Source: Sabellastarte sp. h YS-2021 (taxonomy: Eukaryota > Annelida > Polychaeta > Sabellida > Sabellidae). From it: 64,000 bases of DNA. Under the pieces are notes generated by a model that worked only from the letters and a program-made list of their open reading frames with translations, was not told the DNA's origin and did not search any database. Below are positions 36,115 through 48,654 of this stretch, in pieces; positions within the stretch are counted from its first letter, which is position 1, and each line of letters begins with the position of its first letter. The stretch is from contig OZ024929.1 in NCBI GenBank assembly GCA_964017235.1, positions 159,139,609-159,203,608 on the forward strand, written 5' to 3'. Both the position numbers and the translations under genes were made by a program.

Positions 36115-36352
36115 TATTTATTTGTTTAGGGTTTCACATCATTTTCATACACTGTACAGGTCATATCACGATAGGTAGTTTTATGGGCAGGGGAAACCAG
36201 TATATACAGTTGGTCAAGGAACATCAAGATTCTGTAGTGTAAACTGCCAACCATAGAAACTACCAACTTTCCCACATCAGGTCCGGGGTTTGAACCACTA
36301 ACCTCAAAGGTGGGAGGCAAGTTTGTTACCACTGTTCCACTGTGGCCCCTAT
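36115..36352 (-). mobile_element. tRNA-derived SINE, second family
   Basis: Same family as 15310-15540, with the shared GGTCATATCACG and AACCAGTATATACAGTTGGT in the body. On the minus strand, starting near 36352, a tRNA-like head has B-box GGTTCAAACCCC. Confidence 0.65.
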
Positions 36353-36359
36353 ATAAATG

Positions 36360-37750
36360 CTGTGAATATAAGGATATATACAGGTTTTCACAGTCGTGAC
36401 GATGCTATGTGGCTGCCCTCTGTTGATTAGTGTCGATAATACCAAGTATTAATGCTGTGAAGATAAGACTTTATAAAAAAAAAGAGTTATAGGTTTCATT
36501 CCAGCACTAAGATCCGATTAAATTTCACTGTTCCCAAAATATAGAGCAATAATCTACAAGAATAAACAAATTCTACTCGATGCTGAGGTATTGCATATCA
36601 TCTTTGTTGCAGGGAAATCCTCTCTAAACACTTCCATATGAATATTGTACTCACTTATTCAACCTCAGGGGAGACTTGCCTCAAATCAGATAATTGGAAG
36701 GTTCAGACAGCAAAGAGTGTGACAATGGTCATGCATTAGGGTATTAGTTATGTGTTAATTATGTACCATTCTTAATTGATATGTTAGGATATTTAATATT
36801 ACATCATGTTTGGCGGTGGAATGAGTGACTTTATGTGCTGTTGGGCCTCTGAACTTTGTGCTTTAAATTGATGTTTACTCGTCTTTAAAGTGTTTTGACT
36901 GCTTTTGCTAAATCTTCTATAATATTGCATTAATCTCTAATATTGAGATTTACTGGAGTTGATACAATCACAATGAGTATATTATATTGGAAAATAATGT
37001 TCTTGGGAAAGGTTAATCTGTATTTGTTATTCATGTTTTTGCCCAACAATACAATATTTGTGAGTCTGTTTACGTCACTGGGACCAGCTAGTTAAGGCTG
37101 AAAAAATGTAGACCCGGGCTTTTTCAGTTCACAATTTATTCCTATTGAGAATTAATCACTATAGACATAAGAAATCAGAACTGGCTACAACCTTATGCAT
37201 AGTTTTGTTCAATTTCTGTGAACAATTGTGAAAACATCATAAGCTTTGTTTTGTTTTTATTGTGTGTGCATATGCTTGCTTGCTGCTCTTTGTTTATACT
37301 TTTTTTTTGGGTAAATGGTACACTGAAAATACCAGGTGTGACACAGAACCAAGTAAGATTTAATATGTTCAATCATTCGAACAAAGGCATATATTCGCTC
37401 ATTTTATGGCACCAACATGATCTACATAATGCACTTGATACATCAGTTTAGTATAGGTTATTTTTTGCCGATGAGTGATAATACAATACTTCCTCTATCA
37501 TCTTGCATGCTGGGAGAGAATTAGTCAAGATAATAGACATAGATGCAACTGATTATTATATGCACTTTTACATAATTGTGCTATTTCCATTGACAGCTAT
37601 TCTCCAATTAATCAATTTTACAGCTTCAAGAAGGTTTGTGAAACAGAAGAGATACTTAGATACAAAACAAGGAAAATACAAAGTTTGCAGAGTCAGGGTA
37701 CGAGTTAATTAAATCAAATACAAGTATTCCAATAGTAAGGTAGTGTAATA
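36360..37750. other. Intergenic spacer, no gene seen
   Basis: No supported exon or element. Confidence 0.4.
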
Positions 37751-37754
37751 TAAA

Positions 37755-37965
37755 ATACTCTAAAGCACTCGTAGAGTGCAGACCTTCACCAGGACACATT
37801 TCTAAAAATTCAAGATTTTTTTGTTTGAATAACGTATCTGGATCTTTCCTAAAGTGAAATCCCGCTTGTTGCCATCAACTGGACTTGTACCCACGACCAT
37901 GGAGGTGAGGGTCGAGTGAGTAATTAACAGATTTGTTAACCTCTTGGCCGTCATAGCAATAAAAG
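37755..37965 (-). mobile_element. Repeat fragments, including a tRNA-like head
   Basis: 37755-37855 matches, in reverse, the right end of the 9969 element (AGTGCAGACCTTCACCAGG). Next to it, the minus strand from about 37960 reads like a tRNA-derived head (GGCCAAGAGGTTAA, then GGTACAAGTCC). Both decayed. Confidence 0.35.
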
Positions 37966-37969
37966 ACAG

Positions 37970-39900
37970 GGTACCAGTACAAGTAATTTATTTGATCATC
38001 TTACTTCATACCTATAATGATTGGCATATGATTGAGTACAAAAAAATCATCTTAAAGATATTTAGTAAAAAATGTTAAACACATAATTTTAGATATGACA
38101 TTACTATTGCATCATTTGATTTTTATGTAATACATATACATAGAATTGCATAGTAGATTGATTGCGAATAAAAGTTTTAAATATAACTCTTAAATGAATA
38201 ATACTGCAAGTAAAACATTCATCAAACTGCTATGACTTGACATATTGCTCAAATTATTTGAAACATTAAATACAAAATCATTAAAGTTTAAAAGCTTGTT
38301 AATTAATAACAATGTTATAAAAGAATAACATTTTTATTGCAACTTTTATAGATGATGCATGAAACATGTTATAAATAAATTTTTAAAAAAAATTCAAAAA
38401 CCAAAACCAAATTATAATACAACATGTCAACTACAATACCAAACCAAGTAAATCAAAGTCTGCAACGGAACATTCTACACAACCCATTTATTATCAGAGT
38501 TAACTTTAAAAGTACATCAATCAATAATTTCATTTTTACTATAATTTTGGTTATTGATTTGTTTAACTATGTGTTTATATGTTAGCTTCATGCCTATCTA
38601 CACCAAAAGTAGCACCAAAATATCAGTGGTAGATGAACCTGCTTAGCTGATGGACCGATGGGGAGCGTTCTCTGGTGTGTGACTGTGTCACTGGGTTTTA
38701 ATATATCTTTATGTTATTTAAAAATGACAACAAATGAGAGAAGACTTATCATAAAATTATCATATGTTTTCAAAAGTTAATCTGAACAGCTTCAATTACC
38801 TCATAAGTATGAAATGTTAATTTCAATGAATCTCCTGAATAAAAGTAAACAGAAAAGTTGATGTAAAACCTGATTTCTTTTTAGATACATTTTAATTCTA
38901 TAAATTACAAAAGAAATTAACTTGAAAATGACATACTAAAATATCATTGTATTTATAAAATAAACAAATATCTATTGGTACATCCTTCAAGAGGTCACCC
39001 ATCAGCCACCAGACACAAAGTTCATCTTTAGAAATGACTAGATCTTTCACATGTACACATAAATAGTATATGGGATTACATACCAGTGATTGAGAAAGTT
39101 TTAGTTAAATAGTTAGAATCAATGAAAGCAGTATCAGCACTAATGGTACAGGGTTACTCAGAAAAGGTTAATTACTTTTCAAGATAGTATGAAAAACACT
39201 AAAATTCAATGACAACTTATAAATAAGCGACCACAACTTAAAGGCTGACATAATAAACTTTAACTTTTTTCAAGTGAAAGACTGGAATTATACACATTAA
39301 TGATATTTTTAATAAGCAAAACTGACACATACAATAAATAAGTTAAAATGTCACCTCTGAGCCTTTCAGATTATTTATTTTGACAATATCTACAGGTATG
39401 GCAGTGATTAAGAATAATATTTCTACAAAGTGTTTTTCCCAAGTCCTTGTGTGGGTATATGTAAAAATATTTTTAGATATCATTACTTCTTTATTTGTAC
39501 ATTTCATCAATTATCAAAACTTGTGCTATGTAAATTTGAAACTGTTGAATACACTTAACAGTGAGGAGAAGATATAACCTCCCATACATGCATGAAGACC
39601 AGTGACTCTTGAACTTTAGCTCAACACGTTCATTACCAGACTTTTATTTATTTCACCAAGATTTCTTGTCACATATTCCAGGTGGCCAAAATCTCCATAT
39701 AAACCATGTCCTGTATGTTTATAATACAGCAGCAACAGTACATTGGTGACGAAGACCCATGAATCAATGTGCCAATGTGTGATTCAGTAATCTATATAGA
39801 ATCACGTGACAAAGTACAGTAGCTGTAGTGTGAACAGTGTAGTAAGATACAAAATTTCAAGATATTAGTCTCTGAAGATAGAGATATACCAAAAGTTTGG
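37970..39900. other. Intergenic spacer, probably including the LIM gene 3' flank
   Basis: AT-rich. Possible minus-strand AATAAA signals at 39644-39653 could serve the LIM gene, about 900 bp past its stop. No other gene seen. Confidence 0.35.
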
Positions 39901-39921
39901 CATCATATTAACGTGAGTTAC

Positions 39922-40075
39922 AATAGGAAAACGTCCCGAATGACATATACAGAAAAAATATATCACGAATGAAGATAACAATATTATACGAGTGCGTAGC
40001 ACGAGTATTATATTGTTAATCTTCATGAGTGATATATTTTTTCTGTATATGTCTGATGAGGGATGTTTTACTTTT
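39922..40075. mobile_element. Fold-back MITE-like element, copy 2
   Basis: A near-perfect inverted repeat with arms of about 70 bp around 40000 (ATATACAGAAAAAATATATC and its complement). A further inverted pair, TTTATTATCCACCA (40073) and TGGTGGATAATAAA (about 40430), suggests it is part of an element running to about 40445. Confidence 0.65.
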
Positions 40076-40556
40076 ATTATCCACCATTTTGTGTGATTTA
40101 TGGGTCAAATAATATGAATATTTAATGAGAAAACGTGAAACAGACTGTCAAAAAGGATGAGCAACACTGAATATAAAACTTCAATCTTTACCTTGCAATA
40201 TCTCAGTCATTTCTGCATGGATATTTATGCAACATACATGAGCAGAAGCGCTAGAATAACACCTTTTTAATGATATATTATACATATTTTTAAGTTACAT
40301 ACTTTCCGAGATATTGTTGAAAAACCGGAAGTTAATCACACTCAATATCCATAGTACCGGGGCGCCGGTGTATACAAAAAAAATACATCCCGGTCTGTAT
40401 TTCCCCGTATTTAGGGCAAATACGTCGCGTGGTGGATAATAAAAAATTTTATAATGATAAAACTTTAAAAAAATTGAAGTAATCTTGTTTATAGCAAGCC
40501 TGCATTTGACAACTATACACTGATGCAATAGTCCTTTTTGTGGATTGGCTATCTCT

Positions 40557-40650
40557 TTACATGGTTATCTGTGCATTCTGAGAGGTAACACACTTCAGAA
40601 AATCATTTGCACAGTACAGATTGCCTCCATCTTGCTTGTAATTTTGGAGC
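40557..40650 (-). CDS. LIM protein last exon
   Basis: 94 nt; completes the LIM domain with TLQNYKQDGGNLYCANDFLK and a short tail (CVTSQNAQITM) before TAA. Confidence 0.85.
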
Positions 40651-41995
40651 CTGCAAAACAAAATACAAATAACATAATAGTGACTCACGATTACATGTTG
40701 TAAAGGTGCAAATGACTATTAAAAAGGCTATTTTGCTTCATTTAATTGAAAATTTTAGCCCCCCCCCCCCCCCCCCCCCCTCTTACTGATCTTTTGCTAA
40801 ACATTTTCGGATACACAGCTCAGATGAATAAAATAGAAAGCCAGAAATACATTGATGCAAAACTAATTCTTATTCCCATTTCTATTTTGTCTATTTCTTG
40901 AAATTTTGACAAACCTCTTAATTCATTAGATAACAGTATTCTCAGATTTCTATTGGTTCAATGAAAGCATACACTTCAGGAGAGTCGGGTATTCCTGGGT
41001 TAGATTTATAATTGCACACCAGTTATTGGTTGAATTACACGCCGAGGTTGAAAAGAATTTACTCTTGACATCACCAGAGAAACAGTTTCTTGGTAATGCC
41101 CAGTGGTTGAAAGTGATGAAGCTTGACCAGCATGCAAATAGTACCTACTGGGATCCACCATTAAAATAACCATTGTTGCGTGAATAAGATAATGTGCAGG
41201 CCTTTGTATACCTGCCTCACTGAAGTATGAGTTTCTGACTGAAAGTTAGCTTTGCTATATATTGTGTTATTACTAGTAACTACTGAATTAATTTTTCATA
41301 TGTTTTACCACCAGGAAAACTCCAGGAAACTTGGGCTGAATTTTTTGGGCAAAACATTGTAACATTACTGTTGCAATGGTAACATATATTTCTTTGCATT
41401 ATCACTGGTGGGTATTGTGCAGACCAAACACTTGTACAACTTTCCTCTAAAATGTGTGATATGGTTATCACTAGAAAAACCTTCACCGATTTGCTTTTAG
41501 GAAATATCAAGAAGCAGAAATGTTGCAATGGCAAAACTCCATGTATTTCTTTTTATCATGATTTTGTAAAATGTAAGCATTCTACAGACAAAATCCCTAC
41601 ATGGAATTCAGTCATTCAAATTAACAGTTGTTTTGATATAAATTAGTCATAGGTGTGCTGTTGTAGGTTTGGACATTACATCTCTTGTGTGGGGAAAACC
41701 CTTTTCAGTAGAATTCTCCTTTCCAGTAATTTCTTTATTCTTTTGAGTCAAGGTGTATCTTTTCTGCAGAAAGTAGCCTATTATCTGGTATAGTTGTTGA
41801 ACAAAAACAACTTATTAACCCCCTGACATTCACATTAACAGGGTTTACCTGCGTCTTAAGTATTACTTACGTAAGTTTCATTTTGCATTCCACACACTTG
41901 AAGCACAGTTTGTGATAGATATTTTTTCCAGCCTCCATCCTCTCTGCCTGGTATACTGCCTTACCACAGGTAGTGCACATCTCACGCTTGGGTGG
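40557..41995 (-). CDS. Single-LIM-domain protein, C-terminal two exons
   Basis: Minus-strand exons 41995-41871 (acceptor TATTACAG|CCA, donor CTTAC|GTAAGT) and 40650-40557 (acceptor TTTTGCAG|GCT, stop TAA) join in frame. They encode one complete LIM domain: C-x2-C-x17-H-x2-C-x2-C-x2-C-x17-C-x2-D, starting MCTTCGKAVYQAERMEAG and ending GGNLYCANDF. LIM domains are double zinc fingers for protein-protein contacts, often at actin structures or in transcription complexes. The protein ends 13 residues after the last zinc ligand. The first visible exon opens in phase 0 with PPKRE, so more 5' exons lie at higher coordinates and were not found. The domain resembles actin-associated single-LIM proteins (LASP or EPLIN types), but the family cannot be fixed from this part alone. 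Confidence 0.85.
40980..41169 (+). other. Exon-like open stretch of unknown identity
   Basis: After an acceptor-like ACTTCAG, one frame is open for 62 codons with a balanced composition (HAEVEKNLLLTSPEKQFLGN ... STYWDPPLK) to TAA at 41167. It lies inside the LIM gene intron on the other strand. No family recognised; could be chance, a pseudogene piece, or an exon. Confidence 0.2.
41871..41995 (-). CDS. LIM protein exon, first zinc finger and start of second
   Basis: 125 nt, good GT-AG sites on the minus strand. Encodes CTTCGKAVYQAE ... YHKLCFKCVECKMKL. Confidence 0.88.
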
Positions 41996-42308
41996 CTGTA
42001 ATAGTAAAAACCAAGAGAAAACTTGAGTTACATAAGAATTAAGTGCATATTTCGATTATGCAGTAATACTTTCACAACGCTGTTTGGTGAATATCTCGCA
42101 TCAGTTTGCCTATAATGATAAAAAGTGACTTGAAATGACAATAGAAAATTTGAATGGCTTCGTGCCAGTACTGCCTCAAAAAATCTGTGCAAAGACACAA
42201 ATTCAACACATACACATACCACAAGGTGGTCCCATCTGACATTTGGATGGCTACATAATAATGAAAAGCAACATGAAACTAGACCTAGCGCATCGGAAAA
42301 CCGATGCA

Positions 42309-45300
42309 AATTGTATCCACCGTAAAGACAATGCACCAAAACCTCTAGGACCAATAATAAGCAAGTTATAAGCACTTTTAAGTTTGGCTGTCCTCATTTG
42401 ACCTTCAAGGAGGGGCCCAAGGTCAAATCTGACCACGCCAGAAGATTCCCAGCCCATGATTTCCTATATGTTGGTTTACCATCCCAAACATCTAGGACCA
42501 ATAATAAGCGAGTTATAAGCACTTTTAAGTTTGGTTGTCCTCATTTGACCTTCAAAGAGGGGCCGAAGGTCAAATTCGACCACACCAGAAGATTCCCAGC
42601 GCATGATTTCCTATATGTTGGTTTACCATCCCAAACCTCTAGGACCAATAATAAGTGAGTTATAAGCACTTTTAAGTTTGGCTGTCCTCATTTGACCTTG
42701 AATGAGGGGCCCAAGGTCAAATCCAACCACACCAGAAGATTTCCAGCCCATGATTTCCTATAGGTTGGTTTACCATCCCAAACCTCTAGGACCAATAATA
42801 AGCGAGTTATAAGCACTTTTACCTTTGGCTATCCTCATTTGACCTTGAAGGAGGGGCCCAAGGTCAAGTCCGACCACACCAGAAGATTCCCAGCCCATGA
42901 TTTTCTATATGCTGGTTTACCATCCCAAACATCTTGTACCAATAATAAGCGAGTTATAAGCACTTTTAAGTTTGGCTGTCCTCGTTTCACCTTGAAGGAG
43001 GGGCCCAAGGTCAAATCCAACCACGCCAGAAGATTCCCAGCCCATGATTTCCTATATGTTGGTTTACCATCCCAAACCTCTAGGACCAATAATAAGCAAG
43101 TTATAAGCACTTTTAAGTTTGGCTGTCCTCATTTGACCTTGAAGGAGGGGCCCAAGGTCAAATCCGACCACACCAGAAGATTCCCAGCCCATGATTTCCT
43201 ACATGTTGGTTTACCGTCCCAAACCTCTAGGATCGATAATAAGCGAGTTATAGGCACTTTTAAGTTTGGCTATTCTCGTTTGACCTTGAAGGAGGGGTCC
43301 AAGGTCAAATCTGACCACATCAGAAGATTCGCAGCACATGATTTTCTATATGTTGTTTTACCATCCCAAACCTCTAGGATCGATAATAAGTGAGTTATAA
43401 GCACTTTTAAGTTTGGCTATCCTCGTTTGACCTTGAAGGAGGGGCCCAAGGTCAAATCTGACCACGCCAGAAGATTCCCAGCCCATGATTTCCTATAGGT
43501 TGGTTTACCATCCCAAACATCTAGGACCAATAATAAGCGAGTTATAAGCACTTTTAAGTTTGGCTGTCCTCATTTGACCTTCAAGGAGGGGCCCAAGGTC
43601 AAATTCGACCACACCAGAAGATTCCCAGCGAATGATTTCCAAAATGTTGTTTTACCATCCCAAACCTCTAGGACCAATAATAAGTGAGTTATAAGCACGT
43701 TTAAGTTTGGCTGTCCTCATTTGACCTTGAATGAGGGGCCCAAGGTCAAATCCGACCACACCAGAAGATTTCCAGCCCATGATTTCCTATAGGTTGGTTT
43801 ACCATTCCAAACCTCTAGGACCAATAATAAGCGAGTTATAAGCACTTTTACCTTTGGCTATCCTCATTTGATGTTCAAGGAGGGGCCCAAGGTCAAATCC
43901 GACCACACCAGAAGATTCCCAGCCCATGATTTTCTACATGCTGGTTTACCATCCCAAACATCTAGGACCAATAATAAGGGAGTTATAAGCACTTTTAAGT
44001 TTGGCTGTCCTTGTTTGACCTTGAATGAGGGGCCCAAGGTCAAATCCGACCACACCAGAAGATTCCCAGCCCATGATTTTCTATATGCTGGTTTACCATC
44101 CCAAACCTCTAGGACCAATAATAAGTGAGTTATAAGCACTTTTAAGTTTGGCTATCCTCGTTTGACCTTGAATGAGGGGCCCAAGGTCAAATCCGACCAC
44201 GGCAGAAGATTCCCAGCCCATGATTTCCTATATGCTGGTTTACCATCCCAAACCTCTAGGACCAATAATAAGTGAGTTATAGGCACTTTTACCTTTGGCT
44301 GTTCTCGTTTGACCTTGAAGGAGGGGCCCAAGGTCAAATCCGACCACACCAGAAGATTCCCAGCCCATGATTTCCTATATGCTGGTTTACCATCCCAAAC
44401 CTCTAGGACCAATAATAAGCGAGTTATAAGCACTTTTAAGTTTGGCTCTCCTCATTTGACCTTGAAGGAGGGGCCCAAGGTCAAATCCGACCATGCCAGA
44501 AGATTCCCAGCCCATGATTTCCTATATGTTGGTTTACCATCCCAAACCTCTAGGACCAATAATAAGCGAGTTATAAGTACTTTTAAGTTTGGCTGTCCTC
44601 ATTTGACCTTGAAGGAGGGGCCCAAGGTAAAATCTGACCACGCCAGAAGATTCCCAGCCCATGATTTCCTATATGTTGGTTTACCATCCCAAACCTCTAG
44701 GATCGATAATAAGCGAGTTATAAGCACTTTTAAGTTTGGCTATCCTCGTTTGACCTTGAAGGAGGGGTCCAAGATCAAATCTGACCACATCAGAAGATTC
44801 GCAGCACATGATTTCCTATATGATGGTTTACCATCCCAAACCTCTAGGATCGATAATAAGCGAGTTATAAGCACTTTTAAGTTTGGCTATCCTCGTTTGA
44901 CCTTGAAGGAGGGGTCCAAGGTCAAATCTGACCACATCAGAAGATTCGCAGCACATGATTTCCTATAGGTTGGCTTCACATTGCAAACATCTAGGACCAA
45001 TAATAAGGGAGATATAGGCACTTTTCAAGTCCTCTATGTGGGTTACTTCGGCACTCCGTGGATGACCTTGAGTTAGGAGCTTCAAGGTCAAATGTGTGTA
45101 AGGTTGTAGAGGACATGTATATGTGTCATAATATCACCTATGAAGAGATTCAACTTTCTACCTATGAGGAACAGCCAGTAGAAAAATGTAGATTATTTTC
45201 AAAGAAATGCCCATGGCGGCCATCTTGTTTTTCAGAATGAGGCTATTTTCCTTCCCAGAGAAGCTTACCCCCCCAATGAAGATATCCTGCAAATTTGGTG

Positions 45301-45422
45301 AACCTGGCTGCTGTTGTTTTCCTCTTAGAGCGTTAACGCCGAAAATCTCTCTACGCGCGGCGGCGGCGGCGTAGCGAACGCTAAACCAAAGTATCCACCG
45401 GATGCTTCCGGTGGATACAATT
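42309..45422. mobile_element. Tandem-core element with 14 bp inverted ends, 147 bp units
   Basis: AATTGTATCCACCG (42309-42322) is perfectly inverted as CGGTGGATACAATT (45409-45422). About 18 units of 147 bp lie between (CTTGAAGGAG at 42844, 42991 and 43138). At the right end the inverted arm is preceded by its own complement, forming a perfect 12 bp hairpin (45391-45418, loop TGCT). 147 is a multiple of 3, so long false frames appear on both strands. Located 5' of the visible LIM exons, probably in a LIM intron. Confidence 0.75.
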
Positions 45423-45960
45423 AGCACAGAGGGGTCAAGTGCACTGCATCGTAATGATACTCCTTTCCCTCGACCACCGAAGAAGATTGGTGAGGTATTG
45501 TAATCACATCTGTTTGTTGGCACACATAACCCAAAAGGTATACGCCGGATTGGGGTCATATTTCACATGAGGTGGGATCTAACTGTGGCTTGGTCTGCCC
45601 CAAAGATGATCTGAAGTGTATCTATATATACACCAACATGCATATAACTTATAAAATATTCCAAACATTTAGGTCATACTTGTTTTATTCAAAAGATTTA
45701 GGTTATGCTTTTTACACAAGCTTGGGACTGCCCCACCACGGTCCTCCTTAAACTTGATCCTGATCCAGACCAATAATCCTGATTTGGACTAAAAATCAAA
45801 CCAAAAAGAAAAAAATTCAGCACTACCATAGACGAGGGCTTGTTTATTCTTAGGCACTGCTTCTTTTGGGTGTAAAAATATCGGAACATAAGTAATTGTG
45901 CATTAGTGGGTACAATAAAAAAATTCACAACAGTGTTTTTATCAGTACAATTTATTCATT
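45423..45960. other. Spacer, no gene seen
   Basis: No supported exon. Perhaps LIM gene intron. Confidence 0.35.
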
Positions 45961-45965
45961 CCGGC

Positions 45966-46145
45966 CACTAGACTTGCTCCAAGTCTTTGTATTTCTTATT
46001 CCACCAAATCTGACATACACGTGAGCATTATGAATCCATATAATACAAAGACCTATCTGAAATATACCTCACATTCTGGTAAAAGAGTCATTCAGTCCTC
46101 GTACAATACCAAAGACAAAAGTATTTGAGGAAAATCTACCCGGCC
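45966..46145. repeat. Dispersed repeat, copy 2
   Basis: Matches 34665-34860 (CTAGACTTGCTCCAAGTCTT, CATTCTGGTAAAA, CAGTCCTC). Confidence 0.6.
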
Positions 46146-46916
46146 ACTTGAACAAAAGAACACCCATCTTATGACTTTATTGCATTCTGAAACACAATTT
46201 AGCCACATTGAAGTGACATGAATGTGGTTGTGAATGTGGTTTCAGCATTAGACCTCATAACCATGGGAAGTTGCGATGTGATAGTGTATTACACTTTAAA
46301 TAAGTCTCAATTTTTTATACCGATACACACTGAAAAAGAGTATGTCAAAGTATCTAAAAGAGCACATAATGAGTCAATGACTATCCATAGATACTTAAGT
46401 GGATACATATTTACCAACATTAGAAGTCTGCTTTCTGACGTCATGATGCCTTGAGGTAGGGTAGACACAGTAAAAACACATTTCATATAGCCTATTAGAA
46501 GGTTCAGTGAAAGTGGTGGTGCATATAGGAAGAACATGACATTTTTCTTACTTACTTAAAATCTTGGTGTAATGTCTCTGCCAAATGTATTGCATCAACT
46601 CAATGCTCATATAATTTGGCCTTCAGCATCTTTAACAGAACAATGTTGGAATCTTAGAATACAAAATTTGAACGATATTGTATTGTCTGTGTAGACCAGT
46701 GGTGCGCTCGCACACACAGTGTTGGTCTTTGAAACCGATATATTCTCTGTATGATGTATTCCATATGATGGGGATTATAAGTAATCCATCATATCATTAT
46801 ATAGACAGGTGTTGTATGTAAATAGACCAAATGCCTGGTGGGTAATGGGTGTGGCAAAAAGCAACATGCTTAGACTGGGCTATGGTGTATTATTCGCTGA
46901 AAACAAGTCTCAGATG

Positions 46917-47490
46917 CCAGTTACACATGGCCGGATGTACCACCAGATCGAGGCAGGTTACCTAATATGGAAAATGTTGAAAAATGTTGAGTGATTTACG
47001 GATCATATTCTCCGTCCATAAGGGCATCCGTAATGTCCTTGTGAGACCTGTAATGGCATGCAGCGATCCGTAGCGGCATGCTTAAAATCAGATAAGATCC
47101 CTAGACCATTACAGAAAAATCAAACATGCCTGATTTGTCCGGGAAGTCCGTACGGACACGGTATCCATAGCTCATCCGTGAGTGTCCTTATTGTCTGTAT
47201 ACCCATCCTGGATGTCCTTGTGGCATCCCTTTCATCCGTTACGCTTCCATGCCAACAATTATCACCCAAAACATAGCTGGATCTAACCAGATCTGCTACG
47301 TATTGACACAGAAAGGGTTTGCAGATTAAAAAAATTGTCAAAAGGACATCCGCAAACCTGTCCTTGGATCACTGTAGCACTCTGTAGGAGATCCGTAAAT
47401 CTTTTACATGATCCACCCTCATCCGTACGGTTTCCATATATGGAACCGTGGCCTATATCCGTGATCCAGGATCCGTGAAAGTGTAACTGG
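46917..47490. mobile_element. MITE-like element with inverted ends
   Basis: CCAGTTACAC (46917-46926) is inverted as GTGTAACTGG (47481-47490). The 574 bp interior is rich in repeated ATCCGT/ACGGAT motifs. No coding capacity and no clear target duplication. Confidence 0.6.
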
Positions 47491-47494
47491 CCCC

Positions 47495-48650
47495 TAATGG
47501 ATTATGAGGTTTACTCGACCAAAGAGTTTTGCAATATTCATTCCAGTATTTCTGATTTTATGAGTCAAAAAGAGCAATCCTACCCTGGAAAATAGGATTT
47601 CTAGGACAGGAATATTTTTACTTGAAGTAAAACTCACACTAACAATATATAGAAAACCAGTAGTAGGGTAATCGGAAACCTGACCAGGGAGGGATAGCTA
47701 GAGGTAAGCAAAACAAGCTCTGTTTTACACCAGTCCCCACAAACCGTATCATGGTTTTCAACTAATCATATCCATGCATATGGGCCAAACACTGGTTAAG
47801 GAACTACAGTAAGGACATAAAAGCCAGGCATTTCTGTAGGTTTTATACAATGTTAGCTATCCTGAAAGGTGGTCTTGGCTGTATCTGGATAAAGAAGCAA
47901 TCTGATAACGTTTTTAGTTAAAATACTAGAACCATAGGCAAGACTACCACATTAAAATCAACTCGGTTTGTGATCTTGTAATAAAATTTCTCATAAAATT
48001 TAGCAGTTTCTGGATGGAAAAGTACTCTATGTAAACTGATGAAGTTTTTTCAGTTAAAAAATCCTGGAGCCATAATCAAGACTAAACTAATTAATTACAC
48101 CTCTTGAAATTTGTGAATTATTGTCGGTTTTCAGTTTCATACATATTACAAATATACACTGTAAAAATAAGTAAATTCTGAAAGAAATAATTTTCAGTTA
48201 GCAAAAGCCACTTTTGTGTAACATCCAAGTATTACTGTTTACTCTGAGATATCATGTTTAGGAAAGGTTAGAAAATGAGGAAATGACCTTTTGAGAGAAA
48301 GGTTAACATTCACAGATGCATACCGTTTCCAGGTGAAGAGTTCAAGTGTGGCACAGAAAAAATACAGAACATGTGTACTCAGATAATTACCTTCTCTTCT
48401 CAATTATAATCAATGTTACTTTAGACAGTACCATAGTTTCCCAGAATATCACCTGGGAAGTACTTATTTAAAAGCATGTAGAAGTAATGCAATTGAAATC
48501 ATCAATTGGAATTATTAAAACATAGAAGGCTCTGCACAACATGTAGGACCAGGCTAAATCAACGCAGTTGTCCTGTATGTCCCTTCCAACAACTAAGGCA
48601 ATAAAAAGATAGACCCACAGTGCATCCCACATGCTGACATGAGCTGGATT
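47495..48650. other. Spacer, no gene seen
   Basis: No supported exon or element. Confidence 0.35.
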
Positions 48651-48654
48651 TGAA

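Noticed and set aside
42028-44968. Long repeated frames on both strands (KEGPKVKSDHTRRFPAHDFL and its reverse counterpart)
   Set aside because: Translations of the 147 bp unit array (49 codons per unit), not a gene.
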